A stretch of DNA of 32,135 nt, taken from the IMG/VR virus record IMGVR_UViG_3300020463_000076, positions 1-32,135 of that record; one strand, written 5' to 3'. How positions within the stretch are numbered: position 1 is the first letter of the stretch; each line of letters opens with the position of its first letter. The translations under genes were made by a program, and so were the position numbers. This DNA comes from a virus. The notes below the pieces were generated by a model. That model did not search any database and was not told the origin of the DNA. It was given only the letters and a program-made list of their open reading frames with translations. Positions 6,946 through 15,191 of the stretch are shown one piece after another.

Positions 6946-7601
6946 GTCATGTGATTAAAGTTTGCATTTTTTCGCCACATGTCGTCTGCTTTGGCTCCAT
7001 CTCTTACATAGTAAAATTTAGTAGTCCTATAGGTATCAAATACCTGATTCATTTGTTTTATTAACTTTACATCTGGCTCATCTTGATCATCAAGTCCGTC
7101 AACTCCGAGTAAAAATATTTCTTTATGCCCATCAAAACAAGCTAGCCACGTTGCTACTACTACACTTTTACCTCTGACTCCATAAGGCACAAGATAGTAC
7201 TCACCAGGATCTTCAATACAATTACGTGCATTTGTGTAAACACTTACACGTTCTTGATAGGCATCTTCTTTTATTTCTTGCAGTTTTTGTTGATCAAACT
7301 CTACATAAAAATCACACTGCATTTCTCGCCAACAACCTTCTGAGCCATAACTTTGTAAACGTTTACGTCCGAGGTGCCAACCTGCGTGTTGTTCAATTTT
7401 TGTTTTAAGATTTAATTTGCCGTGGCGGGTGGTGTTGTATCGACTTTGCCCGTCACCAATTACTGCGGCGCGACCACTTATGTGTTGATTTTCGATGGGG
7501 TTGTCAATCCATTCGCGTTCTTGATGCTTTTTGCCATTTTTTATTGTATTGACAGTGATGACAAACTCGCCGTCGTATTCAGTGCGATACCTCTCGGGCA
7601 T
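6912..7601 (-). CDS. Sialyltransferase/MptE-like protein, paralogue of the 20575 gene
   Basis: A 229-aa protein with three motifs matching the protein at 19985-20575. They are A-V-I-G-D-G-Q-S-R (residues 46-54, versus FVLGNGNSR), Y-G-S-E-G-C-W-R-E-M-Q-C-D (85-97, versus YGCNWLMKEFTPD) and L-A-C-F-D-G-H-K-E-I-F-L-L-G-V-D (153-168, versus MACIDGHSDIYLVGMD). The G-x-G-x-S start and the later D/E-rich strand recall GT42 sialyltransferases and DUF115/MptE nucleotide-binding folds. A glycan-modifying role on fibres or the host surface is inferred. Its GDGQS and YGSEGC variants are less canonical than those of the paralogue, and it has an N-terminal extension of about 40 residues. The ATG at 7601 overlaps the preceding fibre gene as TAATG. 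It is convergent with the Nudix gene. Confidence 0.65.
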   Translation of the reverse strand: MPERYRTEYDGEFVITVNTIKNGKKHQEREWIDNPIENQHISGRAAVIGDGQSRYNTTRHGKLNLKTKIEQHAGWHLGRKRLQSYGSEGCWREMQCDFYVEFDQQKLQEIKEDAYQERVSVYTNARNCIEDPGEYYLVPYGVRGKSVVVATWLACFDGHKEIFLLGVDGLDDQDEPDVKLIKQMNQVFDTYRTTKFYYVRDGAKADDMWRKNANFNHMTYAEFISYCDI

Positions 7602-8600
7602 TACATACGCCCTACAAGGACTTCTATAACTCCGGTACCTTCACTGTCTTTGTCTTCAATTGCTTTTCCAATTGCACTGCCGGCAGGTGGTCCATGTAAA
7701 TCTTTATGTGCTTCTGCATGTCCTGGTGTTCGACTACTAACAAGGAATTCACCTTTACGTACAGGTCCTACGACCTTGCATGGAACACGCCCAATAAGAG
7801 CAACACTTATTCCATCTAAGTCATTATTCATTAGATATGCTGGATCAGTTGACACTATTCCTGCAATAGTAGGGCTCCATGGTCTTGTTGTTTGCGTGAC
7901 TTCTGCCGTTCCGCCTAGTTCAACAACAGTACCTGGCTCGTAATCTGCATCACTTGTATATTTCTCTGCCAAGTCAGCATATCTTGCCTGTGTTGCAGTG
8001 GCTGTAATTACTCCAGCACTGAAGTCGCCACTTCCATCTCTTGCAACAATGGTACTTCCTGTGTTTGCATTGGTTGCATTTGATGTTACCGTGAACGTTG
8101 CACCTTCTGCTGATGCACTACCACTTAGTCCTGTACCAGAAACGGCGCCGGCCGCTACATAATTACCAGTTGTGTCTGTGCCTAATGCGACACTATTTGC
8201 TTGTATAGTTGTGCTGATGCTTATCCCTGCACTTCCATCAAAGTCAGCAGTGCCAACTACATCTCCACTTAGTGCGATTGCTCTAGCAGTTGCTAAGGTA
8301 GCGGCACTACCACTTGCATTGCCAGTTAAGGCGCCTATAAATGTTGCAGATGTCAAAGACCCTGAGCTTGGATTATATGTGAGGCCACTATCTTGTGTAA
8401 CTGCTGTCAATGCACCTGAGGTTATTGAGCCAACATAGATTAGTCGTTCTGCATTGGTTGATGTATCGCTTGTAACAGTGGCTCCGGCTGCACCAAAACT
8501 CATTGCACCTGATCCATCAGTAATAAGTGCTTGTCCCGACGACCCATCTGCTGCTGGTAATGTAAATGTTACACTACTTGCAACAGTAGCAGGTGCTTCT
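7601..8600 (-). repeat. Duplicated fibre C-terminal module, copy A
   Basis: Codons about 91-423 of the 423-aa fibre are homologous to 10257-11316. Long stretches differ mainly at third codon positions, for example around 8020-8160 versus 10660-10800. The amino-acid runs AERLIYVGSITSGALTAVTQ and SNATNANTG are shared exactly or almost so. Confidence 0.8.
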
Positions 8601-8872
8601 AATGCAACAAACTCTCCGCCTGTAGCGTCTTGAAAGCGTAATTCTGCTCTGGCTAACATATCAACTTGAGTGTTTATTTGTGGTGATGTTAATGTTTTAT
8701 TTGTAAGTGTTTGTGAAGCGGCATTTTGTGTTAATGCAAATCCGCCAGCAGTACTACCATCATGTACCCTTACGGTATCTAGTGTGGTATCAATACTAAG
8801 TTCGCCAGCACTACCTGTGAAGTTGTTATTCTGTGTTGTTGTTCCACGTCTAAATTGTAGTACGGTTGGCAT
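7601..8872 (-). CDS. Tail fibre / adhesin protein (423 aa)
   Basis: The N-terminus (VLQFRRGTTTQNNNFTGSAG then ELSIDTTLDTVRVHDG) is the small domain common at the start of phage tail-fibre and receptor-binding proteins (Mtd-N-like). The middle is low-complexity Gly/Ser/Thr/Ala repeat (residues 90-295). The C-terminal domain (about 298-423: YADLAEKYTSDADYEPGTVV, AGIVSTDPAYLMN, GRVPCKVVGPVRKGEFLVSS) is nearly the same as that of the 10257-13766 protein. It resembles the fold around Peptidase_G2-type self-cleaving C-terminal domains, but cleavage is not shown. It is translated from AGGAG at 8883-8879 behind the late box at 8890-8898 and coupled downstream to the glycosyltransferase-like gene. Confidence 0.78.
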   Translation of the reverse strand: MPTVLQFRRGTTTQNNNFTGSAGELSIDTTLDTVRVHDGSTAGGFALTQNAASQTLTNKTLTSPQINTQVDMLARAELRFQDATGGEFVALEAPATVASSVTFTLPAADGSSGQALITDGSGAMSFGAAGATVTSDTSTNAERLIYVGSITSGALTAVTQDSGLTYNPSSGSLTSATFIGALTGNASGSAATLATARAIALSGDVVGTADFDGSAGISISTTIQANSVALGTDTTGNYVAAGAVSGTGLSGSASAEGATFTVTSNATNANTGSTIVARDGSGDFSAGVITATATQARYADLAEKYTSDADYEPGTVVELGGTAEVTQTTRPWSPTIAGIVSTDPAYLMNNDLDGISVALIGRVPCKVVGPVRKGEFLVSSRTPGHAEAHKDLHGPPAGSAIGKAIEDKDSEGTGVIEVLVGRM

Positions 8873-8889
8873 TGTGTTCTCCTAACAGT

Positions 8890-8898
8890 GTATTTATT
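8890..8898 (-). promoter_or_regulatory. T4-type late promoter box for the 423-aa fibre
   Basis: AATAAATAC on the minus strand (8898-8890), overlapping the stop codon of the upstream 424-aa gene and six bases from the AGGAG of the fibre gene. The transcript leader would be only about 13 nt. Confidence 0.62.
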
Positions 8899-10171
8899 AA
8901 CTTAATACACCTAAATCTGTTGCAGTCGGAATAGATCCAGCTGGGTCCATCATGCTATAGACTTGGCCTAAACTTACACCAAAAGCATCTGTACCACCTG
9001 ATTCAAAGGGTGTTTCAACGCTTCCTGTTTGATCAAACTGTTTTGCTAGATCAAAGTTGCCTTCACTACCGGGTAATGGTGTAACTGTACTATTTGGAAA
9101 TGAATTTCCTCCTGATCCACCACCTGCGTTATCAACAAATGATAAAACACCTGAACCATTTGTTTGTATTACTTGTCCACTTGACCCATCAGCTGGTAAG
9201 GTATAGACTACATCACTTGATACTGTGGATGGTGCTTTAAATCCAAGGTAATTGCTACTGTCACTATCATATAATCTTAAATCTTGTTGTCCTCTAATTT
9301 GAAAATTGGTACCATTTAAAAGTTGTAAACTATCAGATCTTAGTCGCATATTAATGTTATTTGAACCTGCTTTACTATTAGCAAATTCAATTAGTCCATC
9401 TTCTGTACCATCACTCGCATCTTGTATTTTAGCTGTAATTTTTGCATATACAACTTCTTGATCAGCGTCATTTTCTCCTTGAAACTTTAATTGTCCTAAG
9501 TAATCTGCATCTGCTGGTGATGCACTGTTGCGTTTCATTGTGATTACAGGAGCGGCAGTGCTTGAGTCTTCGGTGGTTGTCAGTAGTAATGTATCGCCTG
9601 TGCTTGTATTTGTAAATGTTGCACTGGTTAAAGCAGGGGTTAAACTTGGTGTAACTGTTAGTGTATCAGTACCATCGTTAGTGGTTAATGCTACATTGGT
9701 TCCAGCAACCAGTGTGAGTGTATCTCCAATCTGATCTGCTACTATGCTGTTTTGCCCTGAAACTGCAATGGTACCATATGCGGCATTTCCATTACGTACA
9801 AAGGTAAGTGTAGTTGATCCGATGGTAATTGGATTATCTGTTGTTAACTTCCACTGGGTATCCGCATAGGTGGTACCTTCAGTTATCATTATAATTGTAC
9901 CAGCTTTGATATCACCAGTAGCATCAGCATCAGTTGTTCTAGCCCATGTTCCGTTTGAACCAGCACCAACCGTGGTTACTATGTAAATACCGTTTTCACT
10001 GCCTGTAGTTTGAGCAGTCACTAAAACTCTATCTCTTAGTGCTAAACTTACACCATCAACAGTTGCAGGTGCTCCGCCACTGAGTGTAAGGTTAGAGGTA
10101 GTTACTGCCCTAGCGGTTTGCTTATAGTCTATATCTTGTAGTTGATGGGCACGAGGCCTAGTTAATCCCAT
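8897..10171 (-). CDS. Tail fibre-like virion protein (424 aa)
   Basis: Starts MGLTRPRAHQLQDIDYKQTA. Residues about 40-130 (DRVLVTAQTTGSENGIYIVT then TWARTTDADATGDIKAGTII, ending TLTFVRNG) are a phage fibre module found again inside the 10257-13766 protein (ERLLVKNQAAQLQNGIYTVT). The middle is Thr/Ser/Asp-rich beta repeat, followed by YLGFKAPSTVSSDVVYTLPA, also shared with neighbours. A Gly-rich linker (AGGGSGGNSF) leads to a C-terminal segment rich in Pro, Phe and Gly (FPNSTVTPLPGSEGNFDLAK) ending DLGVLS. It is likely part of a tail fibre or a fibre-tip adaptor; no enzymatic motif is visible. An AAGGAT ribosome binding site and a late box (10191-10199) precede it. Confidence 0.72.
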   Translation of the reverse strand: MGLTRPRAHQLQDIDYKQTARAVTTSNLTLSGGAPATVDGVSLALRDRVLVTAQTTGSENGIYIVTTVGAGSNGTWARTTDADATGDIKAGTIIMITEGTTYADTQWKLTTDNPITIGSTTLTFVRNGNAAYGTIAVSGQNSIVADQIGDTLTLVAGTNVALTTNDGTDTLTVTPSLTPALTSATFTNTSTGDTLLLTTTEDSSTAAPVITMKRNSASPADADYLGQLKFQGENDADQEVVYAKITAKIQDASDGTEDGLIEFANSKAGSNNINMRLRSDSLQLLNGTNFQIRGQQDLRLYDSDSSNYLGFKAPSTVSSDVVYTLPADGSSGQVIQTNGSGVLSFVDNAGGGSGGNSFPNSTVTPLPGSEGNFDLAKQFDQTGSVETPFESGGTDAFGVSLGQVYSMMDPAGSIPTATDLGVLS

Positions 10172-10190
10172 TGTGTATCCTTATATGGAC

Positions 10191-10199
10191 ATATTTATC
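10191..10199 (-). promoter_or_regulatory. T4-type late promoter box for the 424-aa fibre
   Basis: GATAAATAT on the minus strand (10199-10191), 20 bp upstream of the ATG at 10171. It lies directly downstream of the terminator at 10213-10240, so the unit is insulated from the previous one. Confidence 0.65.
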
Positions 10200-10212
10200 A
10201 GAAAATGTAGTC

Positions 10213-10240
10213 AAAAAAATAGCACCCGAAGGTGCTATTT
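10213..10240 (-). terminator. Intrinsic terminator with UUCG tetraloop after the 1169-aa fibre gene
   Basis: Minus-strand AAATAGCACC, loop TTCG, GGTGCTATTT, then TTTT. This is a 10-bp perfect stem closed by C(UUCG)G and a seven-T tail counting the stem end. It starts 17 bases after the stop of the fibre gene. A near copy lies at 21414-21444. Confidence 0.9.
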
Positions 10241-10256
10241 CTAAATTTGTGTATGA

Positions 10257-11316
10257 TTACATCATCATTGCTAGTATTTCAATTGTGCCTTCTCCGCCTG
10301 CATGTGCTTCGATTGCTTTACCAATTACTGTACCAATTGCTGGACTGTTGTTGGCCATTGCCATACCGTTACCTGCTGATACCATTAAGTCACCTGCGGC
10401 TACTGCGCCTGTTACTTTACATGGTACTCTTCCAGATATTGCAAGAGCTGCACCAGCTTGATCAGTGTTCATTAAGTAAGCTGGATCTGTGGATATAATA
10501 CCTGCTACTGCATGATGGTTTGCTTCATTGCATGATGCAATTTTGCCTTCACCTGCAAAGTGTACTACTGTACCTGCATCAATATCGCCATCTGTGGCAT
10601 ACATCTCAGCCAAGTCAGCGTATCTTGCTTGTGTTGCAGTTGCAGTTATAACGCCTGCACTAAAGTCTCCTGAGCCATCTCTTGCAACAATAGTACCGCC
10701 AGTGTTTGCGTTAGTTGCGTTTGATGTAACAGTAAATGTTGCACCTTCTGCTCCTGCACTACCACTTAGTCCTGTACCTGATACTGCTCCTGCAGCCACA
10801 TAGTTACCTGTTGTGTCAGTTGATAATGCAACTGAGTTGGCTGCAATTGTTGCGGCAATACTAATACCGGCACTTCCATCAAAGTTTGCAGTACCAGTGA
10901 CATCACCAGTAAGTGCAATTGCTCTTGCGGTTGTAAGTGTGGCTGCACTTCCTGTTGTGTTTTGGTTAAGTGTTGCAACACGAGCCGCTGCTACTGTGCC
11001 TGAAGCGATATTACTACCGTTCAATCCAGTTAAGCCAGCACCGCCACCAATATATTCAGCACTTGTAATAGTACCTGTACTTGGATTGTATGTTAGTCCA
11101 CTGTCTTGTGTAACTGCTGTTAAAGCACCAGAAGTGATCGAACCAACGTAGATTAATCTTTCTGCGTTAGTTGCAGTATCACTAGTTACTGTTGCACCAG
11201 CTGCACCAAAACTCATTGCGCCTGAACCGTCAGTAATAAGTGCTTGACCACTTGTACCATCTGCGGCCGGTAGCGTAAATGCTACGTTTGAACCAACAGT
11301 TGCCGGAGCACTCAAT
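10257..11316 (-). repeat. Duplicated fibre C-terminal module, copy B
   Basis: Homologous to 7601-8600 at DNA and protein level. This copy carries an extra segment of about 30 codons (AGLTGLNGSNIASGTVAAAR then VATLNQN, near 10960-11050), a common phage fibre repeat. Its extreme C-terminus has diverged (IEILAMMM versus IEVLVGRM). Confidence 0.8.
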
Positions 11317-13766
11317 GTTACAGTGTTTGAATCATCTGAATCATAAAAGATTGCACTGCCTAAGTGTGCTTCTTGCCAATGTAATGCGGCACTACCTAAG
11401 TCTAGGTTTCCGTCACTTACAGGAAGTAGATCACCTGTTATCTTGACTTGTGCAGCACCATCTATTGCTTCAACAATAGCAGTACCATTTGCGTTTGCTA
11501 GCGAAGTAATAGTTGATGTTGTAGTAAGTTTTCTAACTTCAATTACATCAGCCGCTATTGGAGCTTCTGTAAATGTTAATGTTGTTCCACTTACCGCATA
11601 AGCTGTTGTTGGTAACTGTACCACACCGTTGATTGCAACAATACAACTTGCAGTTGTTTGTGCTTCACTTAGTGTAAATGCTACTGTACTATTATCACCA
11701 GTAAATGTTTGTGATGCAATAGTTGTAAAGTCACTACCAGCAGTTTTCCAACTACCTGATGTGTAAAATTCTACTGCCTCTAGTGAGCTGTTATAACGAA
11801 ACATACCAGTTGCTGGTGATGGTCTCTGTGCAGTTGTTCCAACCGGTAACATTAATGAATCTGTACTGTCAACTTTTAATGTTGCACCTGCAGTTGCAGT
11901 AGCACCACTTATTATCACAGTATTTGTACCAGCATCAACTTTCAACAAGTTAGCATCAGAACTACCTTCAATAACAAAGTCTTTATCAGCACCTGCTTGG
12001 TTCACAGTAATTACTGTACCTGCAGTATCAATGTCACTAGCACTAATGGTTATTCCACTGTCTGATGTTAATGTAGAACCACTTACTGCGCCTGAGAAGT
12101 CACCGATAGCACCGGTTACGTTACCTGCTATTACGTTTCCTGCGCCAGTTGTAACGTTACCACTTGTAGTAAGTGTGGTTACACTTGCAATAGCACCTGA
12201 AGTAATAGTTGCAGTTCCATCTGTTATTGTTGCACCTTGTACTGTACCTGTAGCAGTAAAACTGTCACCGTTAGCAACACCAATATTTGGAGTTGTTAGA
12301 TTAGCACTTGTCTTAACAATCACTGCGTCTGAACTTATAGCAGTTGTAACGTCATCAACGTTAACACTTAGTATATCACCAGTTTTTGCTAAACCATCAC
12401 CTGCAGTAATTTGACCAGCACCTGAGAACTGTTCAAAAACAATTGCAGTTGTACCAACTGTTAGTCCTGTTGCGTCTGTTGTACACACAAAACCGTTGTC
12501 TGCGTTAGTAGTACCTTCTTCAATAAAAGTAAAACCACCTGGTATTTCTGCGGCTGCATCAAAGTCAGTTGCTCTTGTAAGTACGAAAGCTGCACCTACT
12601 GCACCGACTGAGGTCACTGTGTAGATACCATTTTGCAATTGTGCTGCCTGGTTCTTGACAAGTAGTCTTTCACCAGCTACCATTGTTACGCCGTCAATTG
12701 CGGCTAATACACCGTTTGCATCGGCAGTTAATGTAGCACCAACACCTGAGGCACCGTTAGAGTATGTCACTGCGGCTAATGCGGCAGTTGTTGCGGCCAC
12801 ACATGATGCTTTAATATCTAAACCTGAAGCCACACCATCAACATATGATTTGTTGGCGGCATCGTTAGCACCAGTTGGGGTAGCAAGTGAAGTAATTCTC
12901 TTACTTGAAGCAACAATTGTACCAGCTCCTGTTGGAACAAGTGTTACTGAATCGTCGGTACCTGTAGCAGTAATTGTTATTGCAGCACCTTCTACGTCTG
13001 GTGTACTAACTTTTGTACTTGCTGTAACTGTACCTGAGAATGCACCGTTAACACCTGAAGCTATACTACCACTTGATAATGTTGCAGTTCCATCTGTTAT
13101 AGAACCACCTTGTACTGCACCACTGAATGTTGCGGCAACACCACCTGTAAGTGATCCTGAAGTAATTGTAGCAGTACCATCTGTTAATGATCCACCTTTT
13201 ACTTCGCCAGTTGCAGTTACTTTTGCGCCAGTAGTTAAGTTACCACCTGCAACGTTTCCAGTTGCAGTAATTGTTGTCACTGCCGTAATTGAACTACCAG
13301 CTGCAATTGTACTTGAAGCATTAAGTGCAGTTGTTACGTTTCCTGTTGGTGCAAGGTTAACCATTGACAAGTCTTTGAAGTCAGCGTCAACTTTACTTGC
13401 TAGTGTAATTGCAGTACCTGTACCGTCGTCAGTTGTTAAACCTGCTTTGAATGTATCGTCTGTTTCGTCAAAGATCCATGCAACGTTGTTTGCATCTCCA
13501 CGCTCTCCAATAAAACCAATATCCTTTGATGGTGCACCAGTTTCGTTTTTAGCAAGAAGAATAACTGGATCTTCAATAATTGTGTTAACAGAATCCAACG
13601 CAGTAGTTGTTCCGTTAACTGTTAAGTTTCCTGTAACTGTAAGGTTACTACCATATGTTAAATCAGCAGCCAGTTTGTTAGCACTGATTGAGTTATTAAC
13701 CAACTTAGCCGATGCTACAATAGTTGCATCTGTTATCTGGTTGTTATGTATTCGGGTTAAAGCCAT
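10257..13766 (-). CDS. Long tail fibre / adhesin protein (1169 aa)
   Basis: The start is placed at ATG 13766 (MALTRIHNNQITDATIVASA), the conventional fibre N-terminus; a further 16 codons of open frame upstream look untranslated. The N-terminal 100 residues (LTVTGNLTVNGTTTALDSVN, then IIEDPVILLAKNE) form a beta-helix-like fibre domain. A long run of 8-20 residue Gly/Thr/Ala repeats of the form ATITSGSL and GGSITDGTATLSSG follows (about residues 120-260). Next come an ERLLVKNQAAQLQNGIYTVT module, a QRPSPATGMFRYNSSLEAVE module, a GDNSTVAFTLSEAQTTASCI module and the duplicated C-terminal module with YADLAEMYATDGDIDAGTVV. It is a probable receptor-binding fibre shaft plus tip. It is preceded by a weak AAAG ribosome site and ends at a strong terminator. 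Confidence 0.8.
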   Translation of the reverse strand: MALTRIHNNQITDATIVASAKLVNNSISANKLAADLTYGSNLTVTGNLTVNGTTTALDSVNTIIEDPVILLAKNETGAPSKDIGFIGERGDANNVAWIFDETDDTFKAGLTTDDGTGTAITLASKVDADFKDLSMVNLAPTGNVTTALNASSTIAAGSSITAVTTITATGNVAGGNLTTGAKVTATGEVKGGSLTDGTATITSGSLTGGVAATFSGAVQGGSITDGTATLSSGSIASGVNGAFSGTVTASTKVSTPDVEGAAITITATGTDDSVTLVPTGAGTIVASSKRITSLATPTGANDAANKSYVDGVASGLDIKASCVAATTAALAAVTYSNGASGVGATLTADANGVLAAIDGVTMVAGERLLVKNQAAQLQNGIYTVTSVGAVGAAFVLTRATDFDAAAEIPGGFTFIEEGTTNADNGFVCTTDATGLTVGTTAIVFEQFSGAGQITAGDGLAKTGDILSVNVDDVTTAISSDAVIVKTSANLTTPNIGVANGDSFTATGTVQGATITDGTATITSGAIASVTTLTTSGNVTTGAGNVIAGNVTGAIGDFSGAVSGSTLTSDSGITISASDIDTAGTVITVNQAGADKDFVIEGSSDANLLKVDAGTNTVIISGATATAGATLKVDSTDSLMLPVGTTAQRPSPATGMFRYNSSLEAVEFYTSGSWKTAGSDFTTIASQTFTGDNSTVAFTLSEAQTTASCIVAINGVVQLPTTAYAVSGTTLTFTEAPIAADVIEVRKLTTTSTITSLANANGTAIVEAIDGAAQVKITGDLLPVSDGNLDLGSAALHWQEAHLGSAIFYDSDDSNTVTLSAPATVGSNVAFTLPAADGTSGQALITDGSGAMSFGAAGATVTSDTATNAERLIYVGSITSGALTAVTQDSGLTYNPSTGTITSAEYIGGGAGLTGLNGSNIASGTVAAARVATLNQNTTGSAATLTTARAIALTGDVTGTANFDGSAGISIAATIAANSVALSTDTTGNYVAAGAVSGTGLSGSAGAEGATFTVTSNATNANTGGTIVARDGSGDFSAGVITATATQARYADLAEMYATDGDIDAGTVVHFAGEGKIASCNEANHHAVAGIISTDPAYLMNTDQAGAALAISGRVPCKVTGAVAAGDLMVSAGNGMAMANNSPAIGTVIGKAIEAHAGGEGTIEILAMMM

Positions 13767-13850
13767 TTTTGTAAACTTTCTTTGTAATTTGTTAAAGCTA
13801 AAGCACAGTGACAATCCAGATTAACTGTACTGCACTCACTCTTATGATAA

Positions 13851-13857
13851 TATTTAG
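13851..13857 (-). promoter_or_regulatory. Possible late promoter box for the 1169-aa fibre
   Basis: CTAAATA on the minus strand (13857-13851), the variant late box described for marine T4-like phages. It implies a leader of about 78 nt to the ATG at 13766, longer than the other units. The surrounding gap (13767-13919) holds no gene that I can support. Confidence 0.45.
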
Positions 13858-13919
13858 CGGTGGGTGTAATTTTTAATATAGAGCAAAAAAGAAGGTTTAA
13901 AGGACCAAGTGAATGGTTA

Positions 13920-15191
13920 TTATGCGGCCGAAATCACTCCGTCAAAGCGAACTTGTTGCCAGTTTGAACCGTTATATACGGCCAAACAAGGTGCCCCTCC
14001 ATTACCGTTACTGACGTAAATTATCTGTCCAGCGGCTTTATTTGCTAGTGCATTTGCTTGTGTTACAGTGTATGTTGGTAGTTGTAGACTATGCACAGTT
14101 GCAAATTGTGCAACTCCATTAGCGTCAACACTAATTGTATCACCTAATCCGTTTGTAATTTCTGATATGGTAGTCAGAGAACTTATTTTACGGACTTCAA
14201 TAGCATCGCCACTAGCTGGTGCTTCAGTAAAAGTTAATGTCGTGCCACTGACTGCATAAGCAGTGGTTGGTGCTTGTACTGTACCGTTTATGCTTACAAT
14301 AACACTTGCAGTAGTTGCAGTAGTACTTAAGGTAAAAGCTACGGTACTGTTATCCCCTGAAAAACTTTGTGTAGTAATTGTAGCAGTATCATCACCTACA
14401 TTTACAAAAGAACTGCCATTATAAACTTCCAACGAGGTGTTAGTTGTATTATAACGTAGATCACCAGTGACCGGAGTACTTGGACGTTGTGCAGTGGTTC
14501 CCACACTGACATTCAATGCAGTTGTGTTATCGACTTGCACTGTACCTTGGCTGGTTGTTTGCAATATAATATTAGCGCCAGCATTAGTGGTGCTTAAAGT
14601 TGTATCAGTTACAGTTATATTTCCTATAGAAGTGCCACCACCTACACCAAAAGGTCCAATGTATCTTGCGCCGACAATATATACTGACTTTCCTGTTATA
14701 CCTGTTCCGATAACCGACGGAATGTTGACACCATTAAAGTTTAACACACCAGAAGAATAATCAAAAAACCATTCATCGTTGTTTCCAGAACCTGCTTGGA
14801 ATAATTGTGTACCTCCTGTTTGTGGATCACTTGAACCTGCATCATCAACATAAACTTTCACCAGATATGTTGACCCAAATTCTGTTGGTATCCAGTCAGT
14901 TAAATTTGTTTTCCAAGTTCTGTTATCAGGAGCACTAAGGTCTTCTACAGTTTCAACAGTGGAGCTACCACCAGCGGCATCTTGGTAAATGTTTACAATA
15001 CTGCTGGCGGCTGCCGGCTTAACGCCCGGAATGCTTCCAGAACTTTGCCATACTTTATCACCTCGCATCAACAGTGGTGATGGAATACTTTCGTTGAAAG
15101 CCTGCTTGTTAGCATTTGGAGCAGTTTTTGTTACTCCAAATCCAAGCTTCTTCCATAAAAAATCTACTTTGGTGCTATCAGCCAATGCCAT
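13920..15191 (-). CDS. Tail fibre-like virion protein (423 aa)
   Basis: Starts MALADSTKVDFLWKKLGFGV at an ATG overlapping the stop of the 1128-aa gene as TAATG. Residues 60-180 form a distinct domain (SIVNIYQDAAGGSSTVETVE, WIPTEFGSTYLVKVYVDDAG, EWFFDYSSGVLNFNGVN, IYIVGARYIGP-like strand) that looks like the N-terminal part of marine phage fibres. It then contains QRPSTPVTGDLRYNTTNTSL (about 235-255) and GDNSTVAFTLSTTATTASVI (about 280-300), modules repeated in the neighbouring fibres. The C-terminus (AGQIIYVSNGNGGAPCLAVY then NGSNWQQVRFDGVISAA) is a small beta domain typical of fibre ends. No enzyme motif is visible. Confidence 0.72.
   Translation of the reverse strand: MALADSTKVDFLWKKLGFGVTKTAPNANKQAFNESIPSPLLMRGDKVWQSSGSIPGVKPAAASSIVNIYQDAAGGSSTVETVEDLSAPDNRTWKTNLTDWIPTEFGSTYLVKVYVDDAGSSDPQTGGTQLFQAGSGNNDEWFFDYSSGVLNFNGVNIPSVIGTGITGKSVYIVGARYIGPFGVGGGTSIGNITVTDTTLSTTNAGANIILQTTSQGTVQVDNTTALNVSVGTTAQRPSTPVTGDLRYNTTNTSLEVYNGSSFVNVGDDTATITTQSFSGDNSTVAFTLSTTATTASVIVSINGTVQAPTTAYAVSGTTLTFTEAPASGDAIEVRKISSLTTISEITNGLGDTISVDANGVAQFATVHSLQLPTYTVTQANALANKAAGQIIYVSNGNGGAPCLAVYNGSNWQQVRFDGVISAA

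Noticed and set aside
7549-7556. TTGACA-like hexamers inside genes (7551, 16187, 4933)
   Set aside because: They lie in coding sequence, and I saw no matching -10 box at proper spacing.
13767-13814. 16-codon N-terminal extension of the 1169-aa fibre
   Set aside because: The conventional fibre start MALTRIHNN lies at 13766, and the upstream residues resemble untranslated leader.
12655-13824. 389-codon plus-strand open frame opposite the long fibre
   Set aside because: Repetitive Ala/Val/Pro/Thr composition is the antisense image of Gly/Thr/Ala fibre repeats, and there is no Shine-Dalgarno.
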